A stretch of 64,000 nucleotides of DNA from Hyphomicrobiales bacterium (GCA_930633525.1 CAKNFP010000002.1:1364001-1428000), one strand, 5' to 3'; positions 52,438 to 61,800 are shown, counted from the first letter of the stretch. The notes: generated from the sequence alone by a model not told the origin. Made by a program: numbers and translations.

Positions 52438-53436
52438 TTAGCCGAGTACGCCTGGATTGACCAGATTGGGGCTATCGAGGCTTTCGCCGTTGAGCCCGCG
52501 CAGGAGATTGTCGATGACGGCGAGCGATAGGCGTTCAGCGGCATCGCGCGTCGACGCCCCGCAATGCGCGGTCAACAGCACATGGGGTGCCTGCGCCAAG
52601 GGCGTTGGCTTGCTCGGAGGCTCATCGGAGTGGGTGTCGATCCCAGCGCCCGTAAGAAATCCGCTCGTCAGAGCCTCGGAAAGCGCATGCTCGTCCACAA
52701 TGCCGCCGCGCGCCGTATTGATGACGATTGCGCCCCGCTTCAGCCGCGCCAATTCTGCGGCGCCAATCATGCCGCGTGTGGCATTTGTCAACGGGCAATG
52801 CAGAGACAGTATATCCGTGCGTTCTAGCAGAAGCGGCAGCCGATCAACGCATTCTACGCCGTCAGGAAGCAGGGTGGCGTCGATATAGGGATCGAACACA
52901 GCAATCCGCATGCCGAGTGCGGTGGCGATTGCTGCCACGCGCGAGCCAACGGCACCAAAGCCGACGATACCAAGCGTGCGACCACTGAGCTCGATACCTC
53001 GGTTGGGCCGATGCCACTGGCCCTGACGCAGTTCCATGTCCTGTTCACGTATATGCCGCGCCACGCCCAGCATCAGTCCAATCGCCAGCTCGGCCACCGA
53101 CTGACTGTTGGCTCCTCGGGTGATGTAGACCGGAACGCCCCGCGCGGTCGCCGCAGCAATGGCAATATTGTCGTAGCCGACCCCGTATTTGGAAATGACC
53201 TTCAGCCTTGGCGCGGCGGCGATGGCGGCTGCGCTCAGTTGCGCGCCCCGGGAGATGATCCCGACGGGATCCGCCGCCGCGATAACCTGTTCGAGCTCGG
53301 AGGCCGAAATGGTCATCGATGTCTTGACGACCCGCAGCCCATGGGCCTCGAGCCGCTCCCAGGCGGCGCCCGAGAGTTCCGGTGCCGTTGAGACAATGGA
53401 TCCGGCGTTCGCCACGGGCGTCCTCGGCGATGTCAC
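52438..53436 (-). CDS. D-2-hydroxyacid dehydrogenase (SerA-like)
   Basis: This 332-residue NAD-dependent dehydrogenase has GIVGFGAVGSRVAAIATALG (Rossmann), catalytic Arg in INTARGGIVDEHAL, Glu in THSDEPPSKP and His in LLTAHCGASTRDAAE, all intact. It lacks the ACT domain of biosynthetic SerA, which points to a catabolic hydroxyacid. The GTG at 53436 has AGGAG eight bases upstream. It is last in the tcuA-tcuB-ALDH-gntR operon, 11 bases after gntR. Sulfolactate, phosphonolactate or a similar substrate would link it to the decarboxylase. Confidence 0.88.
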   Translation of the reverse strand: MTSPRTPVANAGSIVSTAPELSGAAWERLEAHGLRVVKTSMTISASELEQVIAAADPVGIISRGAQLSAAAIAAAPRLKVISKYGVGYDNIAIAAATARGVPVYITRGANSQSVAELAIGLMLGVARHIREQDMELRQGQWHRPNRGIELSGRTLGIVGFGAVGSRVAAIATALGMRIAVFDPYIDATLLPDGVECVDRLPLLLERTDILSLHCPLTNATRGMIGAAELARLKRGAIVINTARGGIVDEHALSEALTSGFLTGAGIDTHSDEPPSKPTPLAQAPHVLLTAHCGASTRDAAERLSLAVIDNLLRGLNGESLDSPNLVNPGVLG

Positions 53437-53447
53437 GGGTAGGCTCC

Positions 53448-54131
53448 TCAGAGATTCTTGAACATCATGCGGAAACGCACCTGACCCGCGTGTCGAATGT
53501 GCAGCCGCGCGGCTTCATCCGCGCGCTCCGGCTCACGTTCCGCAATGGCTTCCAGAATGGCGAGATGCTCCCCGATCGCCGTCTCGGCGCGGCCCGGTTC
53601 CTCAAAGGTGGTACCGGGCAACAGAGCAAGCGAGTCGGAGAGTTGCTCCAAAGCAAGACCGAGATAGCGATTATGAGCAGACTCGTGGATCGCCTGATGA
53701 AAGCGGGTGTTCGCCGCCGCGGCATCGGCGGGGCCAAGAGCTTCCTTGCTCGCGGCAAGCAACTCGTACATCATCTCGATCTCCGCCGCGGACGCATGTC
53801 GCGCGGCAAAACCTGCGGCGGTGCCCTCCAGCGCTTCGCGCAAGGCGTAGAGTTCACGCACCTGCTGCCTATCAAGTTGCACCACCATGACACCACGCGA
53901 AGGGGCGACCTCGACGAGGCGATCAGACACGAGCCGGTTGATCGCCTCGCGAATGGGCGTGCGGCTGACGTCCAACTGGGTCGCGAGCTCCGCCTCGCGC
54001 AGTCGATCTCCCGGCTTGTAGCGGCCGCTGCGAATGCCCTGACGGATCTGCCGGTAGACGGCCTCTGCGCGCGACAGATTGCCGGCCTTGACCTCCGCCA
54101 CCCATTCCGTGCCCTCACCAAGCGGTTTCAT
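53448..54131 (-). CDS. GntR-family regulator (FCD subfamily)
   Basis: This 227-residue regulator has the wHTH YRQIRQGIRSGRYKPGDRLR, ELATQLDVSRTPIREAINRL, and an all-helical FCD ligand domain (residues 90-227, with the metal-site histidines in NTRFHQAIHESAHNRYL and GEHLAILEAIAE). ATG 54131 follows AAGGA. FCD proteins typically sense organic acids. It is internal to the operon. Candidate operators are the TTGTA...TACAA and ATTGCATAC repeats between tcuA and the TPP genes. Confidence 0.9.
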   Translation of the reverse strand: MKPLGEGTEWVAEVKAGNLSRAEAVYRQIRQGIRSGRYKPGDRLREAELATQLDVSRTPIREAINRLVSDRLVEVAPSRGVMVVQLDRQQVRELYALREALEGTAAGFAARHASAAEIEMMYELLAASKEALGPADAAAANTRFHQAIHESAHNRYLGLALEQLSDSLALLPGTTFEEPGRAETAIGEHLAILEAIAEREPERADEAARLHIRHAGQVRFRMMFKNL

Positions 54132-54145
54132 GCCGTTCCTTCGTG

Positions 54146-55600
54146 TCAATTGACGGTTATGAGACGCTCTTCCGTCAGTTCGCGTATCGCGTAGCGCGGC
54201 CCTTCGTGCCCGAAGCCAGATGCCTTGACACCGCCGAACGGCATGGCATCGGCCCGGGCGCTGGACGTCTCGTTAATATGGATGGCGCCGAAACGAAGGG
54301 TGCGCGCTGCTGCGAATGCATTGGTGATATCCGCCGTGAAAATGCCGGCTGCCAGCCCGAATGGTGTCGCGTTGGCATCCGCTACGGCCGCGTTCAAATC
54401 ACGGAACGGCAATGTTGTCACGCATGGCGCGAAAATCTCCTGCTCAAGCACGCGCATGCCGGGCTGCGCGGCGGTTATGACGGTTGGCTGCAAAACGGCA
54501 CGATCGCGCGTACCGCCTTGCAGTATGCGCGCTTGCCCCAGCCGCGCCTGTTCGATCCAGCTCAAGGCCCGTTCCGCTTCCGCCACGGCAATCATGGGGC
54601 CGACCCTGGTATCGGGATCACGGGGATTGCCGGCCCGCATCGAGCCCGCGAGATGCGCAAGCCGACTGTTGACCTCGTCAATGATCGCCTCATGGACATA
54701 GAGACGCTGGACGGAGGTGCAAACCTGGCCCGCCTTGCGAAACGCGGCGTTGGCGATCTTTGGCAGGGCCTTGTCGAGATCGGCATCGGCACAGACGATC
54801 GTGGAGGCTATCGAACCCAGTTCCATCTGTGTCCTGCGCAGCCCCGCGCCCTGCTGGATTTGAGCGCCGACCCGCGTGCTACCCGTGAAGGTGTAGAACG
54901 CGACGGTCTGGTCTTCGACGAGCCAGGAACCCACCGTGGCTCCGGCCCCATGGACGAGTGCCAGAGCGTCCGGCGGGACACCTGCTTCCAGGAAAAGCTC
55001 ACAAAGCAGCGCAGATGTCAGGGGCGTGAGGTTCGATGGCTTGAGCACAACCGGATTACCCGCCGCGAAAGCAGGCGCGATCTTGTGCAGCACCGTATTC
55101 AACGGTGAATTGAACGGCGTGATGGCGCAGACGACGCCAAGCGGCACGCGGATGGTAAAGCCGAGCCGCCCGCCCGCGCCTGGCTGGGAACCGAACGGCA
55201 CGGTGTCGCCAACAATCCGCGTCGCTTCTTCGGCGCACAGGCGGACGGTGATAATGGCGCGGTCAATCTCGCCGTCCGCATCTGCGAGCGTGAAGCCTGC
55301 CTCGGCGACCATCAACGCACGGAAGCGCTCACGATGGCTGGCGAGCAGGCCACCGAGCCTGTCGAGCACCCGAGAACGCTCATACGGCTGTAGCGGCCCC
55401 TTCAGGAACGCTGATTGTGCCCTCGCGACAGCGTCGCTGACTTGCATTTTCGATGCGGAGGCGACCTCGCAGATCGTGGCACCCGTGAATTTATCAGACA
55501 CGGGGAATGGCTCATCGCCCGCGAGCCAGCGGCCACCGATGAGGATGCCGAGAGGTGGCAGCGTGCCGTCTGCGGTCGGGACTTGGGGGGTGTCAGACAT
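54146..55600 (-). CDS. Aldehyde dehydrogenase
   Basis: This 484-residue NAD(P)-dependent enzyme has GVVCAITPFNSPLNTVLHKI (substrate channel), FTGSTRVGAQIQ, QMELGSIASTIVCADADLDK (general base Glu in ELG) and FRKAGQVCTSVQRLYV (nucleophile Cys). All catalytic residues are present. The ELGS-x-A-x-T-IV form resembles phosphonoacetaldehyde and sulfoacetaldehyde dehydrogenases rather than betaine aldehyde types; this is by eye. In context it would oxidise the aldehyde made by the divergent TPP decarboxylase. Confidence 0.88.
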   Translation of the reverse strand: MSDTPQVPTADGTLPPLGILIGGRWLAGDEPFPVSDKFTGATICEVASASKMQVSDAVARAQSAFLKGPLQPYERSRVLDRLGGLLASHRERFRALMVAEAGFTLADADGEIDRAIITVRLCAEEATRIVGDTVPFGSQPGAGGRLGFTIRVPLGVVCAITPFNSPLNTVLHKIAPAFAAGNPVVLKPSNLTPLTSALLCELFLEAGVPPDALALVHGAGATVGSWLVEDQTVAFYTFTGSTRVGAQIQQGAGLRRTQMELGSIASTIVCADADLDKALPKIANAAFRKAGQVCTSVQRLYVHEAIIDEVNSRLAHLAGSMRAGNPRDPDTRVGPMIAVAEAERALSWIEQARLGQARILQGGTRDRAVLQPTVITAAQPGMRVLEQEIFAPCVTTLPFRDLNAAVADANATPFGLAAGIFTADITNAFAAARTLRFGAIHINETSSARADAMPFGGVKASGFGHEGPRYAIRELTEERLITVN

Positions 55601-55671
55601 GCAACGTGCTCCTGAAGTCTTTTCCGCGGTCGTGCGGCGTCGCGCGGGAGGTAAGATTGGCTTGGCGAAAG

Positions 55672-56775
55672 TTACATCCCCATCATCCGCCGCTCCTTGG
55701 CATAGCGAACCAATGCCATGAAGCGGTAGAGTCCATGGACGAACTTGCCGTATGGCATGGTGATGAAGAGCGCGAAGACCACCCCGAGATGTATGGCCAG
55801 CATCATGCCCATGGCTGGCGTCTGCCGGACCAGAAGCAGCAGGAGACCGGTCAGGCTTGTCAGGAACAGCATAGCAAGGAATGCCACGTCCATCCCAAAG
55901 CGCTTTTCATCGACCATCATGGGATCCCGGCGCAGCTTCTCACGGAGGAGCCCGAGAGGGCCTATTAGAAGGCCGATGCCCCCCAGGGTTCCCAGCACCA
56001 CCGGCAGATCGTACCACGGGTATGGAGCATGCAGATCGAGAAGATAATGGTACAGTGTCGCGGACGAGGTTGCCGCGAAGCAAAGCATGAAACCGTAAAA
56101 CGTGAAGTGATGATATAGCCGTCGCCTGTCGGTCGGCAGTTCATTTTCGTTCATGCAGCCCACACCGCCACCATCGAGATAACGCAGCTGGCCCGCGTCT
56201 TTCATGGCCTGCCAGAGCGATGGTGCCTCGAAGAAGGTGCTCGCTGGCTCGCCAATATCCCGCCAAAACATGCGGATGCCCATGGCAATGGCAACGAACG
56301 CATAGAGCGTGACGGCGCTGAACAGCACGGCCATGGTGTTATGAGGCATGAGCTTATAGAATGCCCCTGGCCCGACATGGACGCCAAAGAGCGCCGCCGG
56401 ATCATTGAAAATGATAAATCCGGCGATGAAGGCGGTGACACTTAAAGCAGCCACCAAGCTGATCGCGAGCCCATTACGCTGGAACATTCCGGAGAAAGCC
56501 CGCGGCCAAGCATAGGCCTCGTAGGATTCAGCGCGAACTTCGGCCAGGACTTTCGGCACGTTGACGGCGAATTCATGCGGCGGCGAAAACTGGCAGTCGT
56601 AGTAGCAGCCACCGCAGCCATGACAGAGATTTGCCAGATAGTTCAGGTCACCGTCGCCGAAGGCCCGTCGCATTTCCATAGCGGGAAAGACGGCGCACAG
56701 GCCCTCGCAATAGCGGCATGAATTGCAGACCGTCATCAGGCGGTCGGCCTCGGCAAGGGTGTCAGTTGCGTGCAT
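55672..56775 (-). CDS. TcuB-like membrane iron-sulfur protein
   Basis: This 367-residue protein has an N-terminal ferredoxin part with CNSCRYCEGLCAVFP and CHGCGGCYYDCQF (two 4Fe-4S sites), followed by six helices with conserved histidines for heme (HNTMAVLFSAVTLYAF, LYHHFTFYGFMLCFA). TcuB carries electrons from the flavoprotein TcuA to the quinone pool in tricarballylate utilisation. It overlaps tcuA by 14 bases. Confidence 0.88.
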   Translation of the reverse strand: MHATDTLAEADRLMTVCNSCRYCEGLCAVFPAMEMRRAFGDGDLNYLANLCHGCGGCYYDCQFSPPHEFAVNVPKVLAEVRAESYEAYAWPRAFSGMFQRNGLAISLVAALSVTAFIAGFIIFNDPAALFGVHVGPGAFYKLMPHNTMAVLFSAVTLYAFVAIAMGIRMFWRDIGEPASTFFEAPSLWQAMKDAGQLRYLDGGGVGCMNENELPTDRRRLYHHFTFYGFMLCFAATSSATLYHYLLDLHAPYPWYDLPVVLGTLGGIGLLIGPLGLLREKLRRDPMMVDEKRFGMDVAFLAMLFLTSLTGLLLLLVRQTPAMGMMLAIHLGVVFALFITMPYGKFVHGLYRFMALVRYAKERRMMGM

Positions 56776-58192
56776 TGCGTGCTGCCTCGCGCCCGGCGAT
56801 CCGTCCGAAGACGCTGCCGATAGTCATGCCGATCCCCGCTGCATAGCCTTGACCCAGTACGTTGCCTGCCATGATCTCGCCGGCCGCGAATATGTTCGCA
56901 GATGGCCGCCCGTCGCGCATCATCACACAAGCGCTGCGGTTCACCTTGGTGCCCAAATAGGTGAAGGTAATGCCCGGCCGAACCGGGTAGGCGTAAAACG
57001 GGGCGCTGTCGATCCGCCGCGCCCAGTGGGTCTTCGGCGGCACTAGCCCATCCGTGCGGCAATCATCAAGTATCGTATGATCGAAGGTGCCGGGTTGGAC
57101 GGCGTTGTTGAACCGCTCGACCGTACAGGCGAGCGCCGCGTCATCAAGCCCCAACTTCTTTCCTAGCTCCTCGATGGTATTGGCTTTTATGGGAGGGTAA
57201 AGCGATGGCATGAAGAGCTCGAGTGACTTGGCGTCGAAAACGATATACGCGATCTGATCCGGCTGGTTCGCCACGAGACGTCCCCAAATCGCGTAGCGCT
57301 TGGGCCAGACGTCTTCACCTTCGTCGTAAAAGCGCTCGCATCTGTTGTTGACGACAATCCCGAACACCACGCAATCGAGACGCGTGATAATGCCTCCGTC
57401 GAACTTGGGCGCGCGAGCATCGATCGCGACAGCATGGCACTGGGTCGGATCGCCTATCTCCTGTACGCCATGATCCATGAGCATTCTGAGCACCGTACCG
57501 CGATTATAGCGCGTGCCGCGGATGAGAAAATTCTCGGCGATCTCGCCCCAACCCTGCTTCAGCCAGTCGATATTGGCCTCGAAGCCGCCGGAAGCCGCGA
57601 CCAAAGCCCCTGCACGCACGTCGTGCGCCGTACCATCGCTTCGGTAGCGCGCACCCTGGAAAGCGCCATCTTCGATATCGAGCGCAATCACCTCGGCATC
57701 ATAGAGCACCTCGACACCCAGCGAACCAGCGCGCCGGTAAAGCGCGTTGAGCATGGCCCTGCCACCCCCGAGGAAGAATGAATTTGTGCGCCCCAGGCTG
57801 AGCGTGCCACCGAGCGAAGGCTGGAACCGCACACCCTGCTCCGCGATCCACAGCAACATTTCCTTTGATTGCGTAATCATGAGTTTCGCGAGGTCTTCAT
57901 TGGTGTTGCCGCCCGTGACCCGCAGCAAATCGTCCCAGAACTCTTCCTCGGTGTAAGGTCCGGACAGGGTCTCGGTGGCCTCATCATGAGCGCAGCGCAT
58001 ATTGCGTGTGTGGCGTGTGTTGCCGCCGCGATAGAACCGGGGGGCTGCCTCCAGCACCATGACGCTCGCGCCATGCTGCGTGGCGCTGATCGCCGCGCAG
58101 AGCGCCGCATTTCCGCCGCCGATTACGAGGACATCGTAATGCTTCGCATCCCTCGAGGCGCCGTTGCGCTTGGCCATATTTCGCACGTCCAT
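56762..58192 (-). CDS. TcuA-like FAD-dependent dehydrogenase
   Basis: This 476-residue flavoprotein of the fumarate reductase/succinate dehydrogenase fold has VLVIGGGNAALCAAISATQH (FAD), APRFYRGGNTRHTRN, LVAASGGFEANIDWL and the closing NVLGQGYAAGIGMTIGSVFG. TcuA oxidises tricarballylate to cis-aconitate in Salmonella. Relatives act on other carboxylates, and the TPP/ALDH neighbours here suggest a different acid. ATG 58192 was preferred (AGGA upstream); 58177 and 58210 are alternatives. No TcuC transporter is present. Confidence 0.85.
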   Translation of the reverse strand: MDVRNMAKRNGASRDAKHYDVLVIGGGNAALCAAISATQHGASVMVLEAAPRFYRGGNTRHTRNMRCAHDEATETLSGPYTEEEFWDDLLRVTGGNTNEDLAKLMITQSKEMLLWIAEQGVRFQPSLGGTLSLGRTNSFFLGGGRAMLNALYRRAGSLGVEVLYDAEVIALDIEDGAFQGARYRSDGTAHDVRAGALVAASGGFEANIDWLKQGWGEIAENFLIRGTRYNRGTVLRMLMDHGVQEIGDPTQCHAVAIDARAPKFDGGIITRLDCVVFGIVVNNRCERFYDEGEDVWPKRYAIWGRLVANQPDQIAYIVFDAKSLELFMPSLYPPIKANTIEELGKKLGLDDAALACTVERFNNAVQPGTFDHTILDDCRTDGLVPPKTHWARRIDSAPFYAYPVRPGITFTYLGTKVNRSACVMMRDGRPSANIFAAGEIMAGNVLGQGYAAGIGMTIGSVFGRIAGREAARNARN

Positions 58193-58266
58193 AGCCGCGA
58201 TATCCTGCATCCCCGGAATGCTGCCGATTGACGGCGACCATACGGGCGATCCTGCCGTCCGGGGTT

Positions 58267-58384
58267 TTGTATGCAATAGCGTACAATGAGTCAATAAAAA
58301 AATATCCTTGCTTATTAGATAGATATTGGAATATTTGATTTAAAAAATCGTGCTCATGAAGAGTCAATCCGAATAATTGCATAC
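58267..58384. promoter_or_regulatory. AT-rich divergent promoter with paired inverted repeats
   Basis: The tcuA-TPP gap contains TTGTA-N10-TACAA at 58267-58286. In addition GTATGCAAT (58269-58277) is the exact reverse complement of ATTGCATAC (58376-58384), so the same 9-mer faces inward from both ends of a 90-base AT-rich stretch. The layout suits a GntR dimer binding at each end of a shared promoter, possibly with looping. Confidence 0.6.
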
Positions 58385-58414
58385 GTAACTGTGCTCAAAC
58401 CCAGGAGATCCCGC

Positions 58415-58960
58415 GTGGAGTTGGCAACGGCAACAGCTGCCCAGTCTTGGCAGAAGGCGATGGCGAGCGCGTTCAAACGCAACGAGGTCAAGCTCGCAAC
58501 CTACGTACCTGATCGAGTCCTCACGCCGATTATCACCGAGCTGACAGAGGACCCGTTCTTCAAGACGTTCTGCGCAACGCGCGAGGAAGAAGCGGTCGGC
58601 ATCGTCAGCGGTGCATGGCTCGGTGGCCTGAGGGGTGTCGCGTTGATGCAGACGAGCGGTCTTGCGACCTTGCCGAACGTGCTAGCGTCCCTGTGCGTTC
58701 CGTATCAGCTGCCCACAATCCTCGTGATTTCCGAGCGGGGAACACTGGGCGAGTTCAATATCGGCCAGGTGCTGGTGTGCCGGACTCTGCGGCCGACGTT
58801 GGATTCGCTGGGGATAGAGCATCACACGCTGCGCCATTCGGCTGATGTGGATTTCATCGTAGACCGCGGCATCAAACAGGCGATCGGTACGCAAGCGCCC
58901 GTTGCCTTCATTCTCAATCCTCAGTTGACCGCGACGACTGCAACGGGAAAGGGCCACTAA
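58415..58960 (+). CDS. TPP-dependent decarboxylase alpha subunit (sulfopyruvate/phosphonopyruvate type)
   Basis: This 181-residue pyrimidine-binding half of a split ThDP enzyme has YVPDRVLTPIITELTEDPFF, CATREEEAVGIVSGAWLGG (activating Glu) and LMQTSGLATLPNVLASLCVP. GTG 58415 has AGGAG at 58403-58407; the GTG at 58391 has no ribosome site. The ComD/sulfopyruvate decarboxylase alpha family has this size. It pairs with the gene starting at 58962. Confidence 0.85.
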   Translation: MELATATAAQSWQKAMASAFKRNEVKLATYVPDRVLTPIITELTEDPFFKTFCATREEEAVGIVSGAWLGGLRGVALMQTSGLATLPNVLASLCVPYQLPTILVISERGTLGEFNIGQVLVCRTLRPTLDSLGIEHHTLRHSADVDFIVDRGIKQAIGTQAPVAFILNPQLTATTATGKGH

Positions 58961-58961
58961 G

Positions 58962-59597
58962 ATGACAGCCGCATCAATGCAAACGCGCGCCACGCCCAAG
59001 ACGATGAACCGCTTAGACCTCACCAAGCGTCTCGTATCGCGGTTGAAGAGACAAGAGGCCGTCGTCGGCGGTATAGGTTTCACAAATTTCGACCTCTGGG
59101 GCGCGGGTCATCGCCCGCAGAATTTCTATATGCTAGGCAGCATGGGTCTGGCTTTTCCCATTGGTCTGGGGGTTGCGCTCGCTCAGCCGGATCGCCTGGT
59201 CTTCGCCCTCGAAGGTGATGGCTCACTGTTGATGCAACTCGGCGCGCTGGGAACCATCGCTGCCCAAAATCCCAAGAACTTTGCTATGATCGTGTGGGAC
59301 AACGCCGGCTACCAGATTACCGGCGGGCAGCCGACGACGACCGCCAACTTCGCAGATATTGTTGCCATTGCCAGGGGGTCCGGCCTCGCAAACAGTCATT
59401 GGGCAGATGACGAGTCAGACTTCGAACGTCTGGTTGATCAAGCGATATCAGAGGGCGGACCATTGCTAATCGCTGCTAAGATCGACAAGGAAAAGGCAGC
59501 GACGACGACGCATCGTGACCCGGCACTGATCCGCGAGAATTTCATGCGCGGGCTTGGTGTCAGAAAGGATGCTTTCGCGCAAGGTATCTGGAGCTAG
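58962..59597 (+). CDS. TPP-dependent decarboxylase beta subunit
   Basis: This 211-residue cofactor-binding half has NFYMLGSMGLAFPIGLGVAL and the diphosphate motif GDGSLLMQLGALGTIAAQNP then IVWDN (GDG-xn-DN), followed by AGYQITGGQP. It matches the ComE/sulfopyruvate decarboxylase beta family. It starts one base after the alpha stop. The heterodimer would decarboxylate a 2-oxo acid to an aldehyde for the neighbouring dehydrogenase. Confidence 0.87.
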   Translation: MTAASMQTRATPKTMNRLDLTKRLVSRLKRQEAVVGGIGFTNFDLWGAGHRPQNFYMLGSMGLAFPIGLGVALAQPDRLVFALEGDGSLLMQLGALGTIAAQNPKNFAMIVWDNAGYQITGGQPTTTANFADIVAIARGSGLANSHWADDESDFERLVDQAISEGGPLLIAAKIDKEKAATTTHRDPALIRENFMRGLGVRKDAFAQGIWS

Positions 59598-59864
59598 GAT
59601 CACTCTCGGTCGTCGAGTAAGTGCATATAAATGCAGAGAATGATCAGACGTAATATTTTTGTTGCGGCGGCAGAATGACGTGCAACCTGCATCACGTCAC
59701 TTGTCTGACAACCAAGGCGTGATGCGCTTTGCATCGACAATGAAGAAAGTCGGCCAATGAGCGCTGCAAAATCGGGCCACTTGATGTGCTGGTATAGCGC
59801 ACCATCCCGCGTAACCTCGGCGTTGTTCGCAACGAGCACGTAACGCTTTACTCGGCAGATGCGG

Positions 59865-59974
59865 CTGACTCTTCGGGCGCGGCTCTTCGCCAGGCGATAA
59901 TCGTTGCCGGTCAACTCGATGAGGCCGGAGTTATGGGTCAGCCTGTCGGAGAGCGCGTCATTGAGACGCGCCAA
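59865..59974 (-). mobile_element. IS21 helper ATPase (IstB) C-terminal relic
   Basis: The minus strand reads RLNDALSDRLTHNSGLIELT then GNDYRLAKSRARR, the end of IstB-type ATPases (LLDRLTHH...GDSYRLKQSR). Only about 35 codons remain, and the frame then runs on without similarity to 59600. Confidence 0.5.
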
Positions 59975-60190
59975 TGCGCGCCGATCCGTTCAGAGGCGCA
60001 GTTTATGTCTTCCGTGCGAAACGGACGGACTGGATCAAGCTGATCTTCTGGGACGGCACCGGCGTCTGCCTTTATGCGAAACGCGCTGGAGCATGGCGAG
60101 TTCCGCTGGCCAAAAGTGCAGGATGGTGTAACGAGGCTGACGGCCGCTGGCCTTGCATTTCGGGCGGACAACTATCGCCGACGAGCGAGC
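59974..60190 (+). mobile_element. IS66 TnpB relic
   Basis: RADPFRGAVYVFRAKRTDW then IKLIFWDGTGVCLYAKR matches the middle of TnpB. After a frameshift near 60090 it continues LEHGEFRWPKVQDGVTRLTA. The first 50 or so residues and the end are missing. It is a second IS66 fragment, distinct from the TnpC piece at 2198. Confidence 0.75.
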
Positions 60191-61160
60191 GACTTGCATG
60201 GTGGAGGACAACATTGCAATACTCTTACCGAGATATTGTGCTCCTTAAAAGAATGCGCTTGGGCGTAAGATGATTCTTTATCTTGATGGCCAACACATTT
60301 GATCGAACTCCGATCAATGATAGGACAGCAATCGCTCGTACCAATCACTTCCCATGTCATTCAGAAACGAACGGCTATAGGCCGGATGATTTCCGAAGAC
60401 GCTTCGCTGAAGCCGGAAACTCTGGTGTATATTCGTGAATGATCCGTCAGAAATTATCGCTTTAGATATGCTTCAGTATATTGCATTCACGCTCTGCCCG
60501 CCTCCGAAAAGGGCTTCCATTGATATATTCCGTAATAGACCTTTTATGCGTAACAATCCTGTCGACGCCTAGTTAAAATTTTCTATCGTAGCAAACTAAG
60601 AATGTCGCCCTCTTCCGAATTATCATGCGTGGAGTCTGGCATGGGCTGGTTGGAGATGAGCGAACGGGAGTTTCGCCACGCCGCGGTGCTGAGATCTTGT
60701 TGGTGCAGTTTGGTCACATCCTCGATCCCGTTAAGAACCGCCTCGATGGTGGTTGGGCGCGGTTGCGCGCTGACTAACCGGCGGCAGCTGAGGACGACCC
60801 CGTACTCACTAGCGATAAAGCCGGCCGCCGCTTCGAGCAGCTTGAACGCGGCCTCGCTGTCGATGCCCTCCTGCATCACTTGGTTGATATCACGACGGGC
60901 ATTGATTCGATCGAGCAGCCGGTTGAAGAGGAACTCGTCGAATCGGCGGGGGGCTTGGGAACGACCAGGCGTAGGCCGTTGATGATGGCGTAGGGCCCCG
61001 CAAAGGCTATCGAGATCACCTTGGATGCACGGAGCTCTGTTGCGGCGATGCACATGCCGGCGTCGTGGCGGATCGAACAGAGGGTTGTTTTGGGGATCGG
61101 GCTCCGGATTGTCGGCAACGACCGAAGGGCTGGGTGGAGCTAGCGGTGGTGGTGACATCG
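60191..61160. other. No confidently supported gene
   Basis: 60191-60600 shows nothing recognisable. From 60640 the plus strand opens MGWLEMSEREFRHAAVLRS, which looks like the first residues of an ISNCY-type transposase (the MSxREL-x-x-x-x-VL pattern), but the continuation is degenerate. A long minus-strand frame across 60583-61599 is stitched from antisense and IS6 sequence and is not a credible protein. Confidence 0.4.
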
Positions 61161-61185
61161 ACATGTTCTTCTCGAGGAGAGGGAA

Positions 61186-61425
61186 ATGGGAGACGGCGGC
61201 TCGCCCTTGTCCAGGAGCGTTGCCCGCCAGCTGGTCGAGGCGAAGGTGGACATCCTCCATCTCGAAGAGCGGTTGGCCGCCAACCACATGAGCCGCCTGC
61301 GCGACGGCCAGGTCGAGAGTGTGCAGACGTCGTCTCTTCACCTCGACATCCTGCGCGACCTTAAGCGCATCAACGCCCACATCGCCGCGATCGCTTACCC
61401 GATTCTCAAGGAGGGGGTATATTGA
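61186..61425 (+). pseudogene. Na/Pi cotransporter C-terminal (PhoU-like) remnant
   Basis: The frame reads VEAKVDILHLEERLAANHMS then RLRDGQVESVQTSSLHLDIL and RDLKRINAHIAAIAYPIL, which is the cytoplasmic PhoU-like tail of Na+/phosphate cotransporters. The membrane domains are absent and the IS6 relic abuts the 3' end, so this is a truncated leftover. Confidence 0.7.
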
Positions 61426-61434
61426 GGGAGCCGC

Positions 61435-61800
61435 ACCTGGTCGAAACAAATCAATCGCCGTGTACAGATGCCGCCACTGGCCACGAACTTTGCTATATGT
61501 TTCGTCGATGCCACTTTCCGGTGACGGCTCGCTTTCGCTGATCGAACCGCTCCAGCAACTTCTGAGAGTAGCGGATAAAACCGCGCTGCACAGTCGCATG
61601 ACAGACTGAGATGCCGCGCTCGGCTATCATCTCCTCCAGGTCCCGCAGGCTGAAGCTGTAAGCCAAATACCACCGGACACGGAGCAGGATTACCGAACGA
61701 TCAAAATGCCTGCCTTGAACACTCTGTTCTCCGCCACTGAGATCTCTACCTAGTCGCTGAAACTCTGAAACAACCAGTTGGCGACAGAGCCTTCTCTGAG
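61435..61800 (-). mobile_element. IS6-family transposase relic
   Basis: GRHFDRSVILLRVRWYLAYS, FSLRDLEEMIAERGISVCHA and LLERFDQRKRAVTGKWH match IS6/IS26-type transposases. After a frameshift near 61510 the frame reads DETYSKVRGQWRHLYTAIDL (first catalytic Asp region), and similarity ends there at the Na/Pi fragment. The C-terminal half with the remaining DDE residues is gone. Confidence 0.8.

Noticed and set aside
54146..55600. The aldehyde dehydrogenase as IolA (methylmalonate semialdehyde dehydrogenase)
   Set aside because: It is 18 kb from the iol genes, in another operon, and its ELGSIA motif and length do not suggest the CoA-acylating IolA type.
60583..61599. A 338-codon minus-strand open frame
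   Set aside because: It joins part of the IS6 relic to sequence antisense of the Na/Pi fragment and further noise; only the IS6 part is credible.
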